NCBI GenBank assembly: GCA_026712605.1 | Contig: JAPORL010000095.1 | Coordinates: 1 to 6,424 of the forward strand | Source: Pseudobdellovibrionaceae bacterium | GTDB lineage: Bacteria > Bdellovibrionota > Bdellovibrionia > Bdellovibrionales > UBA1609 | DNA: 6,424 bases | Direction of reading: 5' to 3' | Part shown: one piece after another, positions 1 through 6,346 of the stretch | Position numbering within the stretch: position 1 is the first letter of the stretch | Layout: each line of letters opens with the position of its first letter | Notes under the pieces: generated by a model | Told to the model about the DNA's origin: nothing | The model's database searches: none | What the model saw: the letters and a program-made list of their open reading frames with translations, nothing else | Translations under genes and position numbers: made by a program

Positions 1-105
1 AAGCTTTTCACTCAATTTAAAACAGATTCAGATTTTGAACTAAATAGCAACTAAAAGTCGCTTTGTGGCAAAACGCATGTCTGAGTTTTTTGATTTGTAT
101 CTTAC
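1..105. repeat. Tandem intergenic repeat, unit 1 (105 bp)
   Basis: This is the first of two adjacent direct repeats. It starts with AAGCTTTTCACTC and is identical to unit 2 (106-209) over its first 66 bases. The remaining ~39 bases are only about two-thirds alike, with one-base length differences. The identical core holds an imperfect inverted repeat, AGCAAC-TAAAA-GTCGCT (47-63), which pairs fully only as minus-strand RNA (one G-U pair). TCAGA (28-32) can pair with TCTGA (80-84) around it, followed on the plus strand by G and six Ts. No coding frame is evident. The unit touches the window edge, so more copies may lie outside. Confidence 0.9.
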
Positions 106-209
106 AAGCTTTTCACTCAATTTAAAACAGATTCAGATTTTGAACTAAATAGCAACTAAAAGTCGCTTTGTAGCAAAAGCCTATCTGAGTTTTTAGCTTT
201 CTATATTAC
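106..209. repeat. Tandem intergenic repeat, unit 2 (104 bp)
   Basis: This second copy directly abuts unit 1. It carries the same 66-base core (106-171) and a diverged tail (172-209). TCAGAT (133-138) can pair with ATCTGA (183-188), again followed by G and five Ts, so the outer pairing is kept and one base pair longer than in unit 1. The unit is followed at 210-217 by AAGCTTTT, the first eight bases of a further unit, after which similarity stops. It could be a structured-RNA repeat, a small mobile repeat or a plain duplication; the sequence alone does not decide. Confidence 0.88.
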
Positions 210-240
210 AAGCTTTTAAACAAACTTTATAATAGCTTTT

Positions 241-281
241 GGTTCATTTTTATAATGAACAACCAATGCTCATTGGAGTTG
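241..281 (-). other. Two adjacent hairpins downstream of the lipoprotein operon
   Basis: About 30 nt past the last operon stop (312), the minus-strand transcript would meet CATTGG/CCAATG around a 2-nt centre (263-276). Three more pairs (260-262 with 279-281) extend it across a 2-nt bulge. Directly after comes a 7-bp stem GTTCATT/AATGAAC with a 5-nt loop (242-260). Neither is followed by a T-run on either strand, so this is not a convincing intrinsic terminator. It could protect the 3' end, or termination may be Rho-dependent. The rest of 210-311 shows nothing recognisable. Confidence 0.35.
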
Positions 282-311
282 GACAATACAAGTATGAGCT
301 GTAAATCTCTG

Positions 312-1118
312 CTATTGAGGATCTAGCAAATCACATTCCTCGCGAACAGAAGCTGGACAATGTGAGGGTTCTACACCAAAGATGCTATTAGCGCAATGGG
401 ACTGAACAACTGAGCAAGCTATCCTACGACCTTCAGGATTATTAGAACCGGGATTAGTAACTATCTCCCAAAAACTTTGATTTTGTGAAATAGATTTATC
501 AGCTACAGCTAAACAATACTCAGCACATCTTTTTTCGGAGACTGTATATACACCTATATTAAAACTTGGAATGACTTCCTTAAATAGATTAGTCATGCCT
601 TCATAAAGATCAAAATCTTCTCCATTTTCATAGGCTCTAGTTATTGCAGAAGAAATATCATCCTCCCTAGCTACCCAATTTAAAATATCTTCTGCTTCTT
701 GATTATTTAGTTTTCTTGTTGCCTCTATCCAAGGAGCTAAAGAAACATCTAAAAATTCTTCAAAATCCTTACTTTCAATTTCCCTTAAATCTGCATAGTA
801 AGGCTCTTCCAGAATATCAAGTATATCTTCAAAAGTTATAGCTATGTTATAAGACACCTCTAAACATCTTTCCACTTTTCCTTCATCTTCTTCGTCCCCA
901 TCTGGATCGTAAACATCCTCACATATCTCTTCGCACTCACTATTATTTTCACAATCCCCAATATTATTTCTTTCCGCTCTCTCTCTTCTGTCTCTCTCGT
1001 TTACATCTATAGAAGATCTAGCAATAATCAAATTTTCTGATCCCTCTCCAGAAGTAAAGGCGCAAGAAAATAAAGATAAGCTACTTATAAACAACAATAA
1101 ATAAAGTATTTTTCTCAT
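312..1118 (-). CDS. Cys-rich predicted lipoprotein, last gene of the operon (268 aa)
   Basis: I do not recognise a named family. The N terminus (MRK, hydrophobic 4-17, lipobox L-F-S-C19) is a signal peptidase II signal, so the protein should be a lipid-anchored envelope protein. A short Arg/Glu-rich linker (about 36-51) precedes C56-x5-C62-x3-C66, then an acidic insert (70-80) and C85. L146-x-W148-V-x4-D154-I155 follows, then C198, C202, C235, C242, C254 and C262: ten Cys beyond the lipidated one. The Cys cluster and W motif are shared with the two upstream genes, so it appears paralogous to them. The ATG at 1118 has a GAGAGG Shine-Dalgarno six bases upstream and lies 15 nt after the preceding stop, which fits an operon. 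The predicted protein is strongly acidic. Lipoprotein call strong; function unknown. Confidence 0.9.
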   Translation of the reverse strand: MRKILYLLLFISSLSLFSCAFTSGEGSENLIIARSSIDVNERDRRERAERNNIGDCENNSECEEICEDVYDPDGDEEDEGKVERCLEVSYNIAITFEDILDILEEPYYADLREIESKDFEEFLDVSLAPWIEATRKLNNQEAEDILNWVAREDDISSAITRAYENGEDFDLYEGMTNLFKEVIPSFNIGVYTVSEKRCAEYCLAVADKSISQNQSFWEIVTNPGSNNPEGRRIACSVVQSHCANSIFGVEPSHCPASVREECDLLDPQ

Positions 1119-1133
1119 ATTTTACCTCTCTTT

Positions 1134-2243
1134 TTATAAAATTCTATCGCATTTTGTGTTAGCTCTATCATTTCCACAAAAATCATTACATTTTTCTACA
1201 GTAATAGAATCATTTTCAAAGTCATTGTCTTTTATATCTTCATCATCAATCAACTCATCTAAAAATCCCCATGCAACAGCACTATGAATATAACAAGTGT
1301 CTCTTGAACTGAATCTTATTCTTTGATTGAAATCTACTTGAGGATTTCTATTGGATCTGACTTCTTGACCGATTCTTCGGTTTGGTTTAGATAGAGTTCT
1401 GCAAAATTGTGTATTTTGATATCCAAAAACTCTTGAACGATTAGAATTCAGTTTTTCTCTAGCGCAAAAGACTCTCAATTTACAATCCTTAGAACCACAT
1501 GATGATCGTAAAAGCTTATAAGCAATTTCAAATCCAAATTCATTATCTTCAGCGGCGCTTAAGTAAAAAAAGCTATCCTCATCTTGAATCAACCCTAAAT
1601 TGAGACCTGTTTCTAGCCCTTTTCCCTTACTCACTCCTTCTTCATTTTCTGCCAATCTTTCAAAGGCTGTTTTCAAAATATCAGAACTTCTATCTTCTTT
1701 TATAAAGACTTGTGAAATGTCACTATTAATTGCTACCCAAGCTAAAAAACTTCTTAAATCTCCGACACTCATTTCTTCTTCCACTATATCATCTAATAGT
1801 TCTTCATCAATATAAAAAATTCCTGCTAATAGATTAGGACTAATAGAAACCGATTCAATATTAGAAATGCTAAGCAATTGAAATAAACCATCCTCTAAAT
1901 CTTCCACTAAGCCTTGAGGTGAGTTATAGCATCTATTACGACGACCATAGGAAACTATATCATCACAAAGTTGTATGCATTCTTTACTTGTTTTACAATC
2001 TCTCCCTTCGTAATCCTTATAAGAAATACCTTCATAACGCTCTTCTAAATTAGATTGAATAATAGTATCCCCTCTATCACCTCTTAATCTTCTTAACTCG
2101 GCTGATCTATCTCTATTTAAGAAATCTCTATTTTCTCTTTCTTCGTTAGCTTGTCTGAATCTTCTATCTCTCCTAGATCTTTCTTCGCCTTGACAAGAAA
2201 CAAGAAAAAATAAAATCACTAAAAAATATTTTAAAAAATTCAT
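1134..2243 (-). CDS. Cys-rich predicted lipoprotein with Arg-rich linker (369 aa)
   Basis: This is the largest of the three related lipoproteins. The signal peptide ends in lipobox L-V-S-C17. The mature N terminus (about 18-60) is a low-complexity Arg/Asp/Glu stretch with repeated RR and DR pairs, probably disordered. Then come C83-x5-C89-x3-C93-D, C105, and L167-x-W169-V-x4-D175-I176, the signature shared with both neighbours. C249, C254, C260, C281, C317, C352, C356 and C365 follow, making twelve Cys beyond the lipidated one. The extra length lies mostly between C260 and C352, a basic region followed by an acidic one. The frame could open at a GTG two codons earlier (2249), but the only SD-like run (AAGGTG) overlaps that GTG and is well spaced for ATG 2243, so I chose 2243. 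Gap to the upstream gene 12 nt. Function unknown. Confidence 0.88.
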   Translation of the reverse strand: MNFLKYFLVILFFLVSCQGEERSRRDRRFRQANEERENRDFLNRDRSAELRRLRGDRGDTIIQSNLEERYEGISYKDYEGRDCKTSKECIQLCDDIVSYGRRNRCYNSPQGLVEDLEDGLFQLLSISNIESVSISPNLLAGIFYIDEELLDDIVEEEMSVGDLRSFLAWVAINSDISQVFIKEDRSSDILKTAFERLAENEEGVSKGKGLETGLNLGLIQDEDSFFYLSAAEDNEFGFEIAYKLLRSSCGSKDCKLRVFCAREKLNSNRSRVFGYQNTQFCRTLSKPNRRIGQEVRSNRNPQVDFNQRIRFSSRDTCYIHSAVAWGFLDELIDDEDIKDNDFENDSITVEKCNDFCGNDRANTKCDRIL

Positions 2244-2246
2244 ATA

Positions 2247-2252
2247 CACCTT
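2247..2252 (-). promoter_or_regulatory. Shine-Dalgarno that sets the 2243 start
   Basis: On the minus strand AAGGTG sits just before TAT-ATG, placing AAGG five bases from the ATG at 2243. The alternative GTG start at 2249 is part of this same run, so it would lack a usable ribosome binding site. Confidence 0.55.
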
Positions 2253-2255
2253 TTT

Positions 2256-3113
2256 TTAACAGTAATTTTTTCCTTTTCCAGATGAGCAAAATTCCAAACA
2301 AAAACTTTTAAAGTTATTATATTGTCTACTTTCCTCACCAGTTAAATCCTTAACATGCTTAAATTCCATAAACTCTTTTGAAACATCTTCATTAAAACTT
2401 TCACTAATTAAACAATACTTGGCTAAGCCACAATTGTCTAACTCTAGTTTTTCTATATCCTTACATTCTTCTTCTTTAAAATAGTCATACAGCCATAATA
2501 AAGCAAAATCATTTTGTTTTAACCAAGCTAATTCAACAAATGTCCTTTCTTCTAATATTGGCTCTTTTAATGAATTTATCGGAGTATCAGAAATTTTTTT
2601 TAAAAATAATCTCAAAAATTGAAACATATTATCTTCCTCTTTAAAAATATTTGCTATATCCCAATTTAATGATATCCAAGTTAGAATTTTTTTTGAATAA
2701 AACAAGTCTAAAGACTTAAAAATTTCAAACAAATATTCTGAACTAACATAAAAAGCTACTTTTAAATCAAACACATTGACTGGCTCAAAACTTTTTTCAA
2801 AAAATAAACCGTATAGTTTTTCTAACTGAGAAATTTGTTGAAATTTAAACTCCTCGCAAGTATCTTGATTATTTGATAGAGAATACATCTCATCACAAAG
2901 ATCTTTACAGTCTGAATTAAAAGAACATCTCTCACTACCAGAATAAATTTGATCGGAAAGCTCTAAAATGTCTTTTTTGCCTGAATTGTCAGTTTTAGAA
3001 TTAAAAAGTGTTAGACTGTCTTTAGGAAAAATAGATGATACATTTGACGGACTATCGCAAGAAGTTAAAAAAAAGTAGATTATAAAACAGACAAAATATT
3101 TTTTAATAAACAC
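2256..3113 (-). CDS. Cys-rich predicted lipoprotein, GTG start (285 aa)
   Basis: This is the first of three related lipoproteins after the regulator. A Lys-containing N terminus, a hydrophobic core and lipobox L-T-S-C19 give a clear lipoprotein signal. Asp at +2 would retain the protein in the inner membrane under the E. coli Lol rule; whether that rule holds here is unknown. A Ser/Asp/Lys-rich linker leads to C63-x5-C69-x3-C73-D, C86, then L144-x-W146-I-x4-D152-I153, then C217, C228, C234, C272, C276 and the C-terminal residue C285. That gives ten Cys beyond the lipidated one. The start is GTG, four nt after the regulator's stop, with no good SD, which suggests translational coupling. The ATG that overlaps it by one base (3113-3115) is out of frame. 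Residues 87-215 are rich in Phe, Leu and Lys and look mostly helical. Function unknown. Confidence 0.87.
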   Translation of the reverse strand: MFIKKYFVCFIIYFFLTSCDSPSNVSSIFPKDSLTLFNSKTDNSGKKDILELSDQIYSGSERCSFNSDCKDLCDEMYSLSNNQDTCEEFKFQQISQLEKLYGLFFEKSFEPVNVFDLKVAFYVSSEYLFEIFKSLDLFYSKKILTWISLNWDIANIFKEEDNMFQFLRLFLKKISDTPINSLKEPILEERTFVELAWLKQNDFALLWLYDYFKEEECKDIEKLELDNCGLAKYCLISESFNEDVSKEFMEFKHVKDLTGEESRQYNNFKSFCLEFCSSGKGKNYC

Positions 3114-3117
3114 ATGC

Positions 3118-3498
3118 TTACATATCGCTTACTGTAGACACTCCTGAAGGAATAATATCATTTTCTTTTTCAAAATCTTTATCATCTGAAGAGCTAAATT
3201 TTTGATTAACTGGAGTCTTATTAGCAACTCCTACAAAATCAGCTAAAGGTAAAGTCCATATTAGCTCAGATCTTCTAGATATATTTAACTTCTTATAGGC
3301 ATTCCCAAGATGAAATTTAATTGTTTTTTCTGCTACACAAAGTCTATTTGCAACTTCTCTGTTGATCAAACCTTGTAAGACTAATATAACAACTTCAACT
3401 TCAGATTTAGAAAGGTTCTTTTTAAGAAAATGCTCTCTTAAAAATTGTTTGCGCTCTTCATTTAAAAACTGTTTACGCTCTTCGTTAAGTGTTTGCAT
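3118..3498 (-). CDS. Stand-alone LuxR/GerE-type HTH transcription regulator (126 aa)
   Basis: The core is a LuxR-family helix-turn-helix at about residues 28-86: L-S-K-S-E-V-E-V, then G-L-I-N-R-E-V-A-N-R-L, then the recognition helix V-A-E-K-T-I-K-F-H-L-G-N-A-Y-K-K-L, all matching the family consensus. There is no receiver, PAS or autoinducer domain, so any signal must come from a partner, from protein level or from elsewhere. Residues 4-19 are an exact tandem of LNEERKQF, a charged helical lead-in. Residues 88-126 form a polar, probably disordered tail. The frame can be read from an ATG at 3525, but that ATG belongs to a TATAAT box and has no SD. The ATG at 3498 has AAGGAGG five bases upstream. 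As first gene of the lipoprotein operon it probably regulates that operon, possibly including itself (inference). Confidence 0.92.
   Translation of the reverse strand: MQTLNEERKQFLNEERKQFLREHFLKKNLSKSEVEVVILVLQGLINREVANRLCVAEKTIKFHLGNAYKKLNISRRSELIWTLPLADFVGVANKTPVNQKFSSSDDKDFEKENDIIPSGVSTVSDM
3442..3489 (-). repeat. 24-bp in-frame tandem duplication in the regulator gene
   Basis: Two 24-base copies (3466-3489 and 3442-3465) each encode LNEERKQF. They differ at five bases (CTT/TTA, AAC/AAT, CGT/CGC, CAG/CAA) and every difference is silent. The duplication is therefore not brand new, and the peptide has been kept exactly. Confidence 0.9.
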
Positions 3499-3503
3499 AC
3501 TTC

Positions 3504-3510
3504 CCTCCTT
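3504..3510 (-). promoter_or_regulatory. Strong Shine-Dalgarno of the regulator gene
   Basis: AAGGAGG on the minus strand lies five bases before the ATG at 3498. It is the strongest ribosome binding site in the operon and decides the start of the regulator. Confidence 0.85.
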
Positions 3511-3523
3511 GGAATGTATTTTC

Positions 3524-3554
3524 ATTATAGCAATACTTTTAATAAAATAATCAA
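3524..3554 (-). promoter_or_regulatory. Promoter of the regulator-lipoprotein operon (extended -10)
   Basis: The minus strand shows TGC-TATAAT (-10 at 3524-3529, a perfect consensus hexamer with the extended TGn element). A -35-like TTGATT lies at 3549-3554 with a long 19-base spacer. A start of transcription near 3517 would leave a leader of about 20 nt containing AAGGAGG. The promoter lies in the ~80-nt gap after mutS, so the operon need not depend on mutS transcription. I see no intrinsic terminator between mutS and this promoter, so read-through is possible. Confidence 0.75.
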
Positions 3555-3558
3555 GTAT
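3533..3558. promoter_or_regulatory. Inverted repeat across the promoter spacer, possible operator
   Basis: ATACTT (3533-3538) and AAGTAT (3553-3558) are perfect inverted half-sites whose centres are 20 bp apart, about two DNA turns. They cover the -35 element and spacer of the operon promoter. LuxR-type HTH proteins usually bind dyads as dimers, so this could be an autoregulatory site. Six-base arms in AT-rich DNA can arise by chance. Confidence 0.3.
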
Positions 3559-3579
3559 AATTTTTAAAAAACCTAGACC

Positions 3580-6165
3580 TTAATTCAGTATCTCTTTAAG
3601 AGTCTGCTGTTCTGAGTCATTTGAAAACTGAGTATCCGTAAGAGTTTCAATTTGGAAAAGCTCTAAATTGTTTAAAGTTTTTTTCCACTTTTGAATTTCA
3701 TTCATTGCTGATATTGGGCTTTGAGTCATCAAAGGATATTCTGATATTTCTCTCATAAGAGATTTCAATACCAAAATTTGCTTATTATTTTGTAATTTCA
3801 ATTCATGTTTATTAGGGACTTTATTTTGATCTGTTTTTTGCATAATATAAGATTTAAACTCATGTTGATGTAAAAGCTCTTCTGATCTTTTTAAAATAGA
3901 AGAAGGGAGTCCTGCTAAACGCGCTACAGGGATACCATAAGATTTTTTAGCAGAGCCATTTTGTAAAAGATAAAGAAACTTTATGCCCTTTGCTTCCTCA
4001 CGAATCAACATAGAAACATTTTTGACAGCAGGATATTTATCCGCTAACTGAGTCAATTCTTGATAATGTGTTGCTGAAAACAATAAAGCTTGTTTTTCAA
4101 CTGTTAGATATTCTAAAATGGCTTGAGCTAAACTCATTCCATCAAAAGTGGCTGTTCCTCGACCTAATTCATCTAAAATAATAAAGCTTTTACTATCTGC
4201 TTGTTCTAAAATCTCAGCGGTTTCTTTCATTTCCACCATAAAAGTAGAAAGCCCTTTTGACAAAAAGTCACTAGCTCCCATACGCGTGAACATCTTATGA
4301 AATAAAGGGATTTCCGCTCGAGTTGCTGGGACAAAACAGCCACATTGAGATAGCAATATTGTTAAAGCAAACTGTCGCATTAAAGTGCTTTTACCTGCCA
4401 TATTCGGACCAGTTAAAATAATGGTTTGATGAGAAGCTAAATCTAAACTATTAGGAACAAACTCATGAAAAGTTTTTTGCTCTAAAACGGGGTGACGACT
4501 AGCTTTTAATTTAAAGTGATCACAAAATACAGGACGAGTATAATTGTTTTCAATAGCTAAAAAAGCTAAAGAGCTATAAAGATCAACTTCTGTCCAACGA
4601 GCGCAGAATTTAAATAATAAATTTAAGATTTCCAAAATCTCATCTCTTAAGTCTTTAAAAATTTCAAATTCTTTTTCTACCTGTTTAGAATGAGCAGATA
4701 AAATCTTTTGCTCTAACTGATAAAGCTCATCTGTAGTGTAGCGTTCGGCTTGAGTTAAAGTTTGTTTCCGCTTATAGCGTTCAGGAATTTTTGCGCTATA
4801 TATTTTACGAACCTCTATATAATAACCAAAAACAGAATTATAACGAATCTTTAAAGAAGGAATTTTTAATTCCTCTTGTTCTTTTTTTTCCATGTTTAAC
4901 AAAAGAGTCCTTGAATCTTTAGCTAAAGATATCCATTCATCTAATTGAGGATTCACAGCTTTATTTATAAAGCCTCCCTCTTTTAAACTGATAGGGCTAT
5001 CAGGATTTATGACATGTTTAATTTTATCCCTAAGTAAATAGACTCTATTTAATTCTTCGTGATTATTTAAGGGATAAGACTCTTTTTTAAGTAACTTTTC
5101 TATTTCAAAACCTAAATCAAGCCAAAATCCTAAATCCAAAATATCTCTAGCATTACAGTTAACTTGCGCTATCTTAGCTAATTTTCTTTCTCCATCCCCT
5201 TGTTTAAATAAAACTTTACGAACAGCTGACAGCAAGTCAGTTTTTAAAATCCACCAATCAATTTGATCCCAGCGTTTTTCTATTTCCTGCTTATCAATTA
5301 AAGGACTTTTTAAACGCTTTTTTAAAAGCCTAGCGCCATTAGGAGTTTTAGTCCTATTAATAGCAGAAAATAAAGTGTCTTTTGTTGAGCCTTCATAATT
5401 TTTAAAAATTTCAAGATGAGAATATAGCCGACTAGAGTAGTACATTTCTTTACTTAAATTTCTTTTTTCAAAAGAGTTCACAACTTTTAAACTCTCTTCC
5501 CCTTGCATTAAATAAACATAATAAATAAGTCTTTGAACGCTTTTAGGATAAGAGCTGTATTTTTTAAAAGCTTGTGGACTGTCTTTTGAAAAAACTTTAT
5601 CAAAAACAGTCAGATTCAAAAAAGAAAAAGCCGACAAAGAAATCTTTTCTTTTTGAGAAGAGCTGAGAACCAACTCTTTAGGCTGAAACTGATTGAGCAA
5701 TTTAAAAAATTCTCCTAAGCTGGAAAACTCATAATAAAAAGCGACACCTGTTGAAAGATCTAAAAAACTAATATGATTTTTATCAAAAGCTCCCAGATAA
5801 TTAGCTGTTAAACTGTCTAAAGTATCTAAATCATAAACCATGCCAGGGCTTAAAACTCTTGTAACAGCTCTTTTTACCAAACCTGAAGAATGAGTAGCAG
5901 AGTTAATTTGATCGCATATTGCCACATGCAAGCCTTCTGCTAGCAATTTAGAGATAGGAGTTGAAATGCTATGATGAGGAATACCACACATTTTTGTTTT
6001 TGAACCTGCTTTTTTATTTCTACAAGTTAAAGCAATATTTAAAATGGGAGCGGCTATTTCTGCATCCTTATCAAACATTTCAAAAAAGTCACCCATTCTA
6101 AAAAATAAAATTTTATCTTTATGTTGGTTTTTGATTTGATAATATTGCTTCATTAATGGAGTCAT
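3580..6165 (-). CDS. mutS: DNA mismatch repair protein MutS
   Basis: MutS binds mismatches and small loops in newly replicated DNA and, with ATP, recruits MutL to start repair. The 861 residues match the family's usual length. Domain I carries the mismatch-reading F27-x-E29 in RMGDFFEMF. The connector covers roughly 110-240. The lever and clamp follow, with SLKIRYNSVFGYYIEV and RKQTLTQAERY. In the ATPase domain are Walker A TGPNMAGKST (585-594), the signature loop (about 630-646, ending STFMVEM), Walker B with D665-E666, and H700 in ATHYQELT. SYGIPVARLAGLP closes that domain. Near the C terminus, SPISAMNEIQKW resembles the dimer/tetramer segment of long MutS proteins, so it seems full length. 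ATG 6165 fits conserved T-P-L-M-K-Q-Y and has AGGAAG just upstream. No key residue is missing. Start overlaps a small upstream frame by ATGA. Confidence 0.98.
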   Translation of the reverse strand: MTPLMKQYYQIKNQHKDKILFFRMGDFFEMFDKDAEIAAPILNIALTCRNKKAGSKTKMCGIPHHSISTPISKLLAEGLHVAICDQINSATHSSGLVKRAVTRVLSPGMVYDLDTLDSLTANYLGAFDKNHISFLDLSTGVAFYYEFSSLGEFFKLLNQFQPKELVLSSSQKEKISLSAFSFLNLTVFDKVFSKDSPQAFKKYSSYPKSVQRLIYYVYLMQGEESLKVVNSFEKRNLSKEMYYSSRLYSHLEIFKNYEGSTKDTLFSAINRTKTPNGARLLKKRLKSPLIDKQEIEKRWDQIDWWILKTDLLSAVRKVLFKQGDGERKLAKIAQVNCNARDILDLGFWLDLGFEIEKLLKKESYPLNNHEELNRVYLLRDKIKHVINPDSPISLKEGGFINKAVNPQLDEWISLAKDSRTLLLNMEKKEQEELKIPSLKIRYNSVFGYYIEVRKIYSAKIPERYKRKQTLTQAERYTTDELYQLEQKILSAHSKQVEKEFEIFKDLRDEILEILNLLFKFCARWTEVDLYSSLAFLAIENNYTRPVFCDHFKLKASRHPVLEQKTFHEFVPNSLDLASHQTIILTGPNMAGKSTLMRQFALTILLSQCGCFVPATRAEIPLFHKMFTRMGASDFLSKGLSTFMVEMKETAEILEQADSKSFIILDELGRGTATFDGMSLAQAILEYLTVEKQALLFSATHYQELTQLADKYPAVKNVSMLIREEAKGIKFLYLLQNGSAKKSYGIPVARLAGLPSSILKRSEELLHQHEFKSYIMQKTDQNKVPNKHELKLQNNKQILVLKSLMREISEYPLMTQSPISAMNEIQKWKKTLNNLELFQIETLTDTQFSNDSEQQTLKEILN

Positions 6166-6233
6166 AATCTTCCTATTTGTAAATTAAAATCTCTAAAAAT
6201 ATAAGCATGTGCATCTACTCTATTTTTTCGCAT
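6162..6233 (-). CDS. Possible 23-aa leader peptide coupled to mutS
   Basis: A short frame begins MRKNRVDAHAY and ends QIGRL. It starts at ATG 6233, with AAAAGG six bases upstream, and stops at a TGA that overlaps the mutS ATG (ATGA), the classic arrangement for coupled translation. The mutS Shine-Dalgarno lies inside its last codons. The peptide is basic, with no signal or membrane segment. The same frame stays open upstream to about 6290 but has no ATG, GTG or TTG there. It could be a regulatory uORF, the end of a decayed gene, or chance: 23 open codons alone are weak evidence. Confidence 0.35.
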   Translation of the reverse strand: MRKNRVDAHAYIFRDFNLQIGRL

Positions 6234-6259
6234 AAAATACCTTTTATGTGAAAATTTAT

Positions 6260-6281
6260 GGCTTATTAAGAAAGCCTCCTT
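6260..6281 (-). promoter_or_regulatory. Orphan Shine-Dalgarno overlapping a hairpin in the mutS leader
   Basis: The minus strand has a perfect AAGGAGG (6275-6281) with no ATG, GTG or TTG at usable distance. Its last two Gs begin a 5-bp hairpin GGCTT/AAGCC with a 7-nt loop (6260-6276). No T-run follows, so it is not a terminator. A ribosome standby site or a start lost by mutation would fit. Confidence 0.3.
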
Positions 6282-6317
6282 AACTAACTTTTAAAATTTA
6301 AAATAACTGGCATAGAA

Positions 6318-6346
6318 TTTATATTTACTAAATCTATCTTTGTCTG
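6318..6346 (-). promoter_or_regulatory. Candidate mutS promoter
   Basis: On the minus strand CAGACA (6341-6346, four of six matches to TTGACA) and TATAAA (6318-6323, five of six to TATAAT) are separated by exactly 17 bases. This would give a mutS leader of about 145 nt holding the orphan SD, hairpin and small frame. The region is so AT-rich that chance matches are likely. Confidence 0.35.

Noticed and set aside
1..217. CRISPR array
   Set aside because: There are only two abutting units of ~105 bp, with no short regular repeat-spacer pattern and no cas genes.
242..260. Intrinsic terminator for the lipoprotein operon
   Set aside because: The stem is AT-rich and no T-run follows on either strand.
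1600..1815. 71-codon open frame on the plus strand
   Set aside because: It lies wholly inside the middle lipoprotein gene on the other strand, is Ser/Leu-rich as expected from reversed acidic and Arg codons, and has no SD.
3113..3115. ATG overlapping the GTG start of the first lipoprotein
   Set aside because: It is in a different frame and would abolish the clear lipoprotein signal; the GTG frame alone gives the lipobox.
3362..3550. 62-codon open frame on the plus strand
   Set aside because: It is antisense to the regulator gene and its promoter. Its internal repeat is only the mirror of the LNEERKQF duplication.
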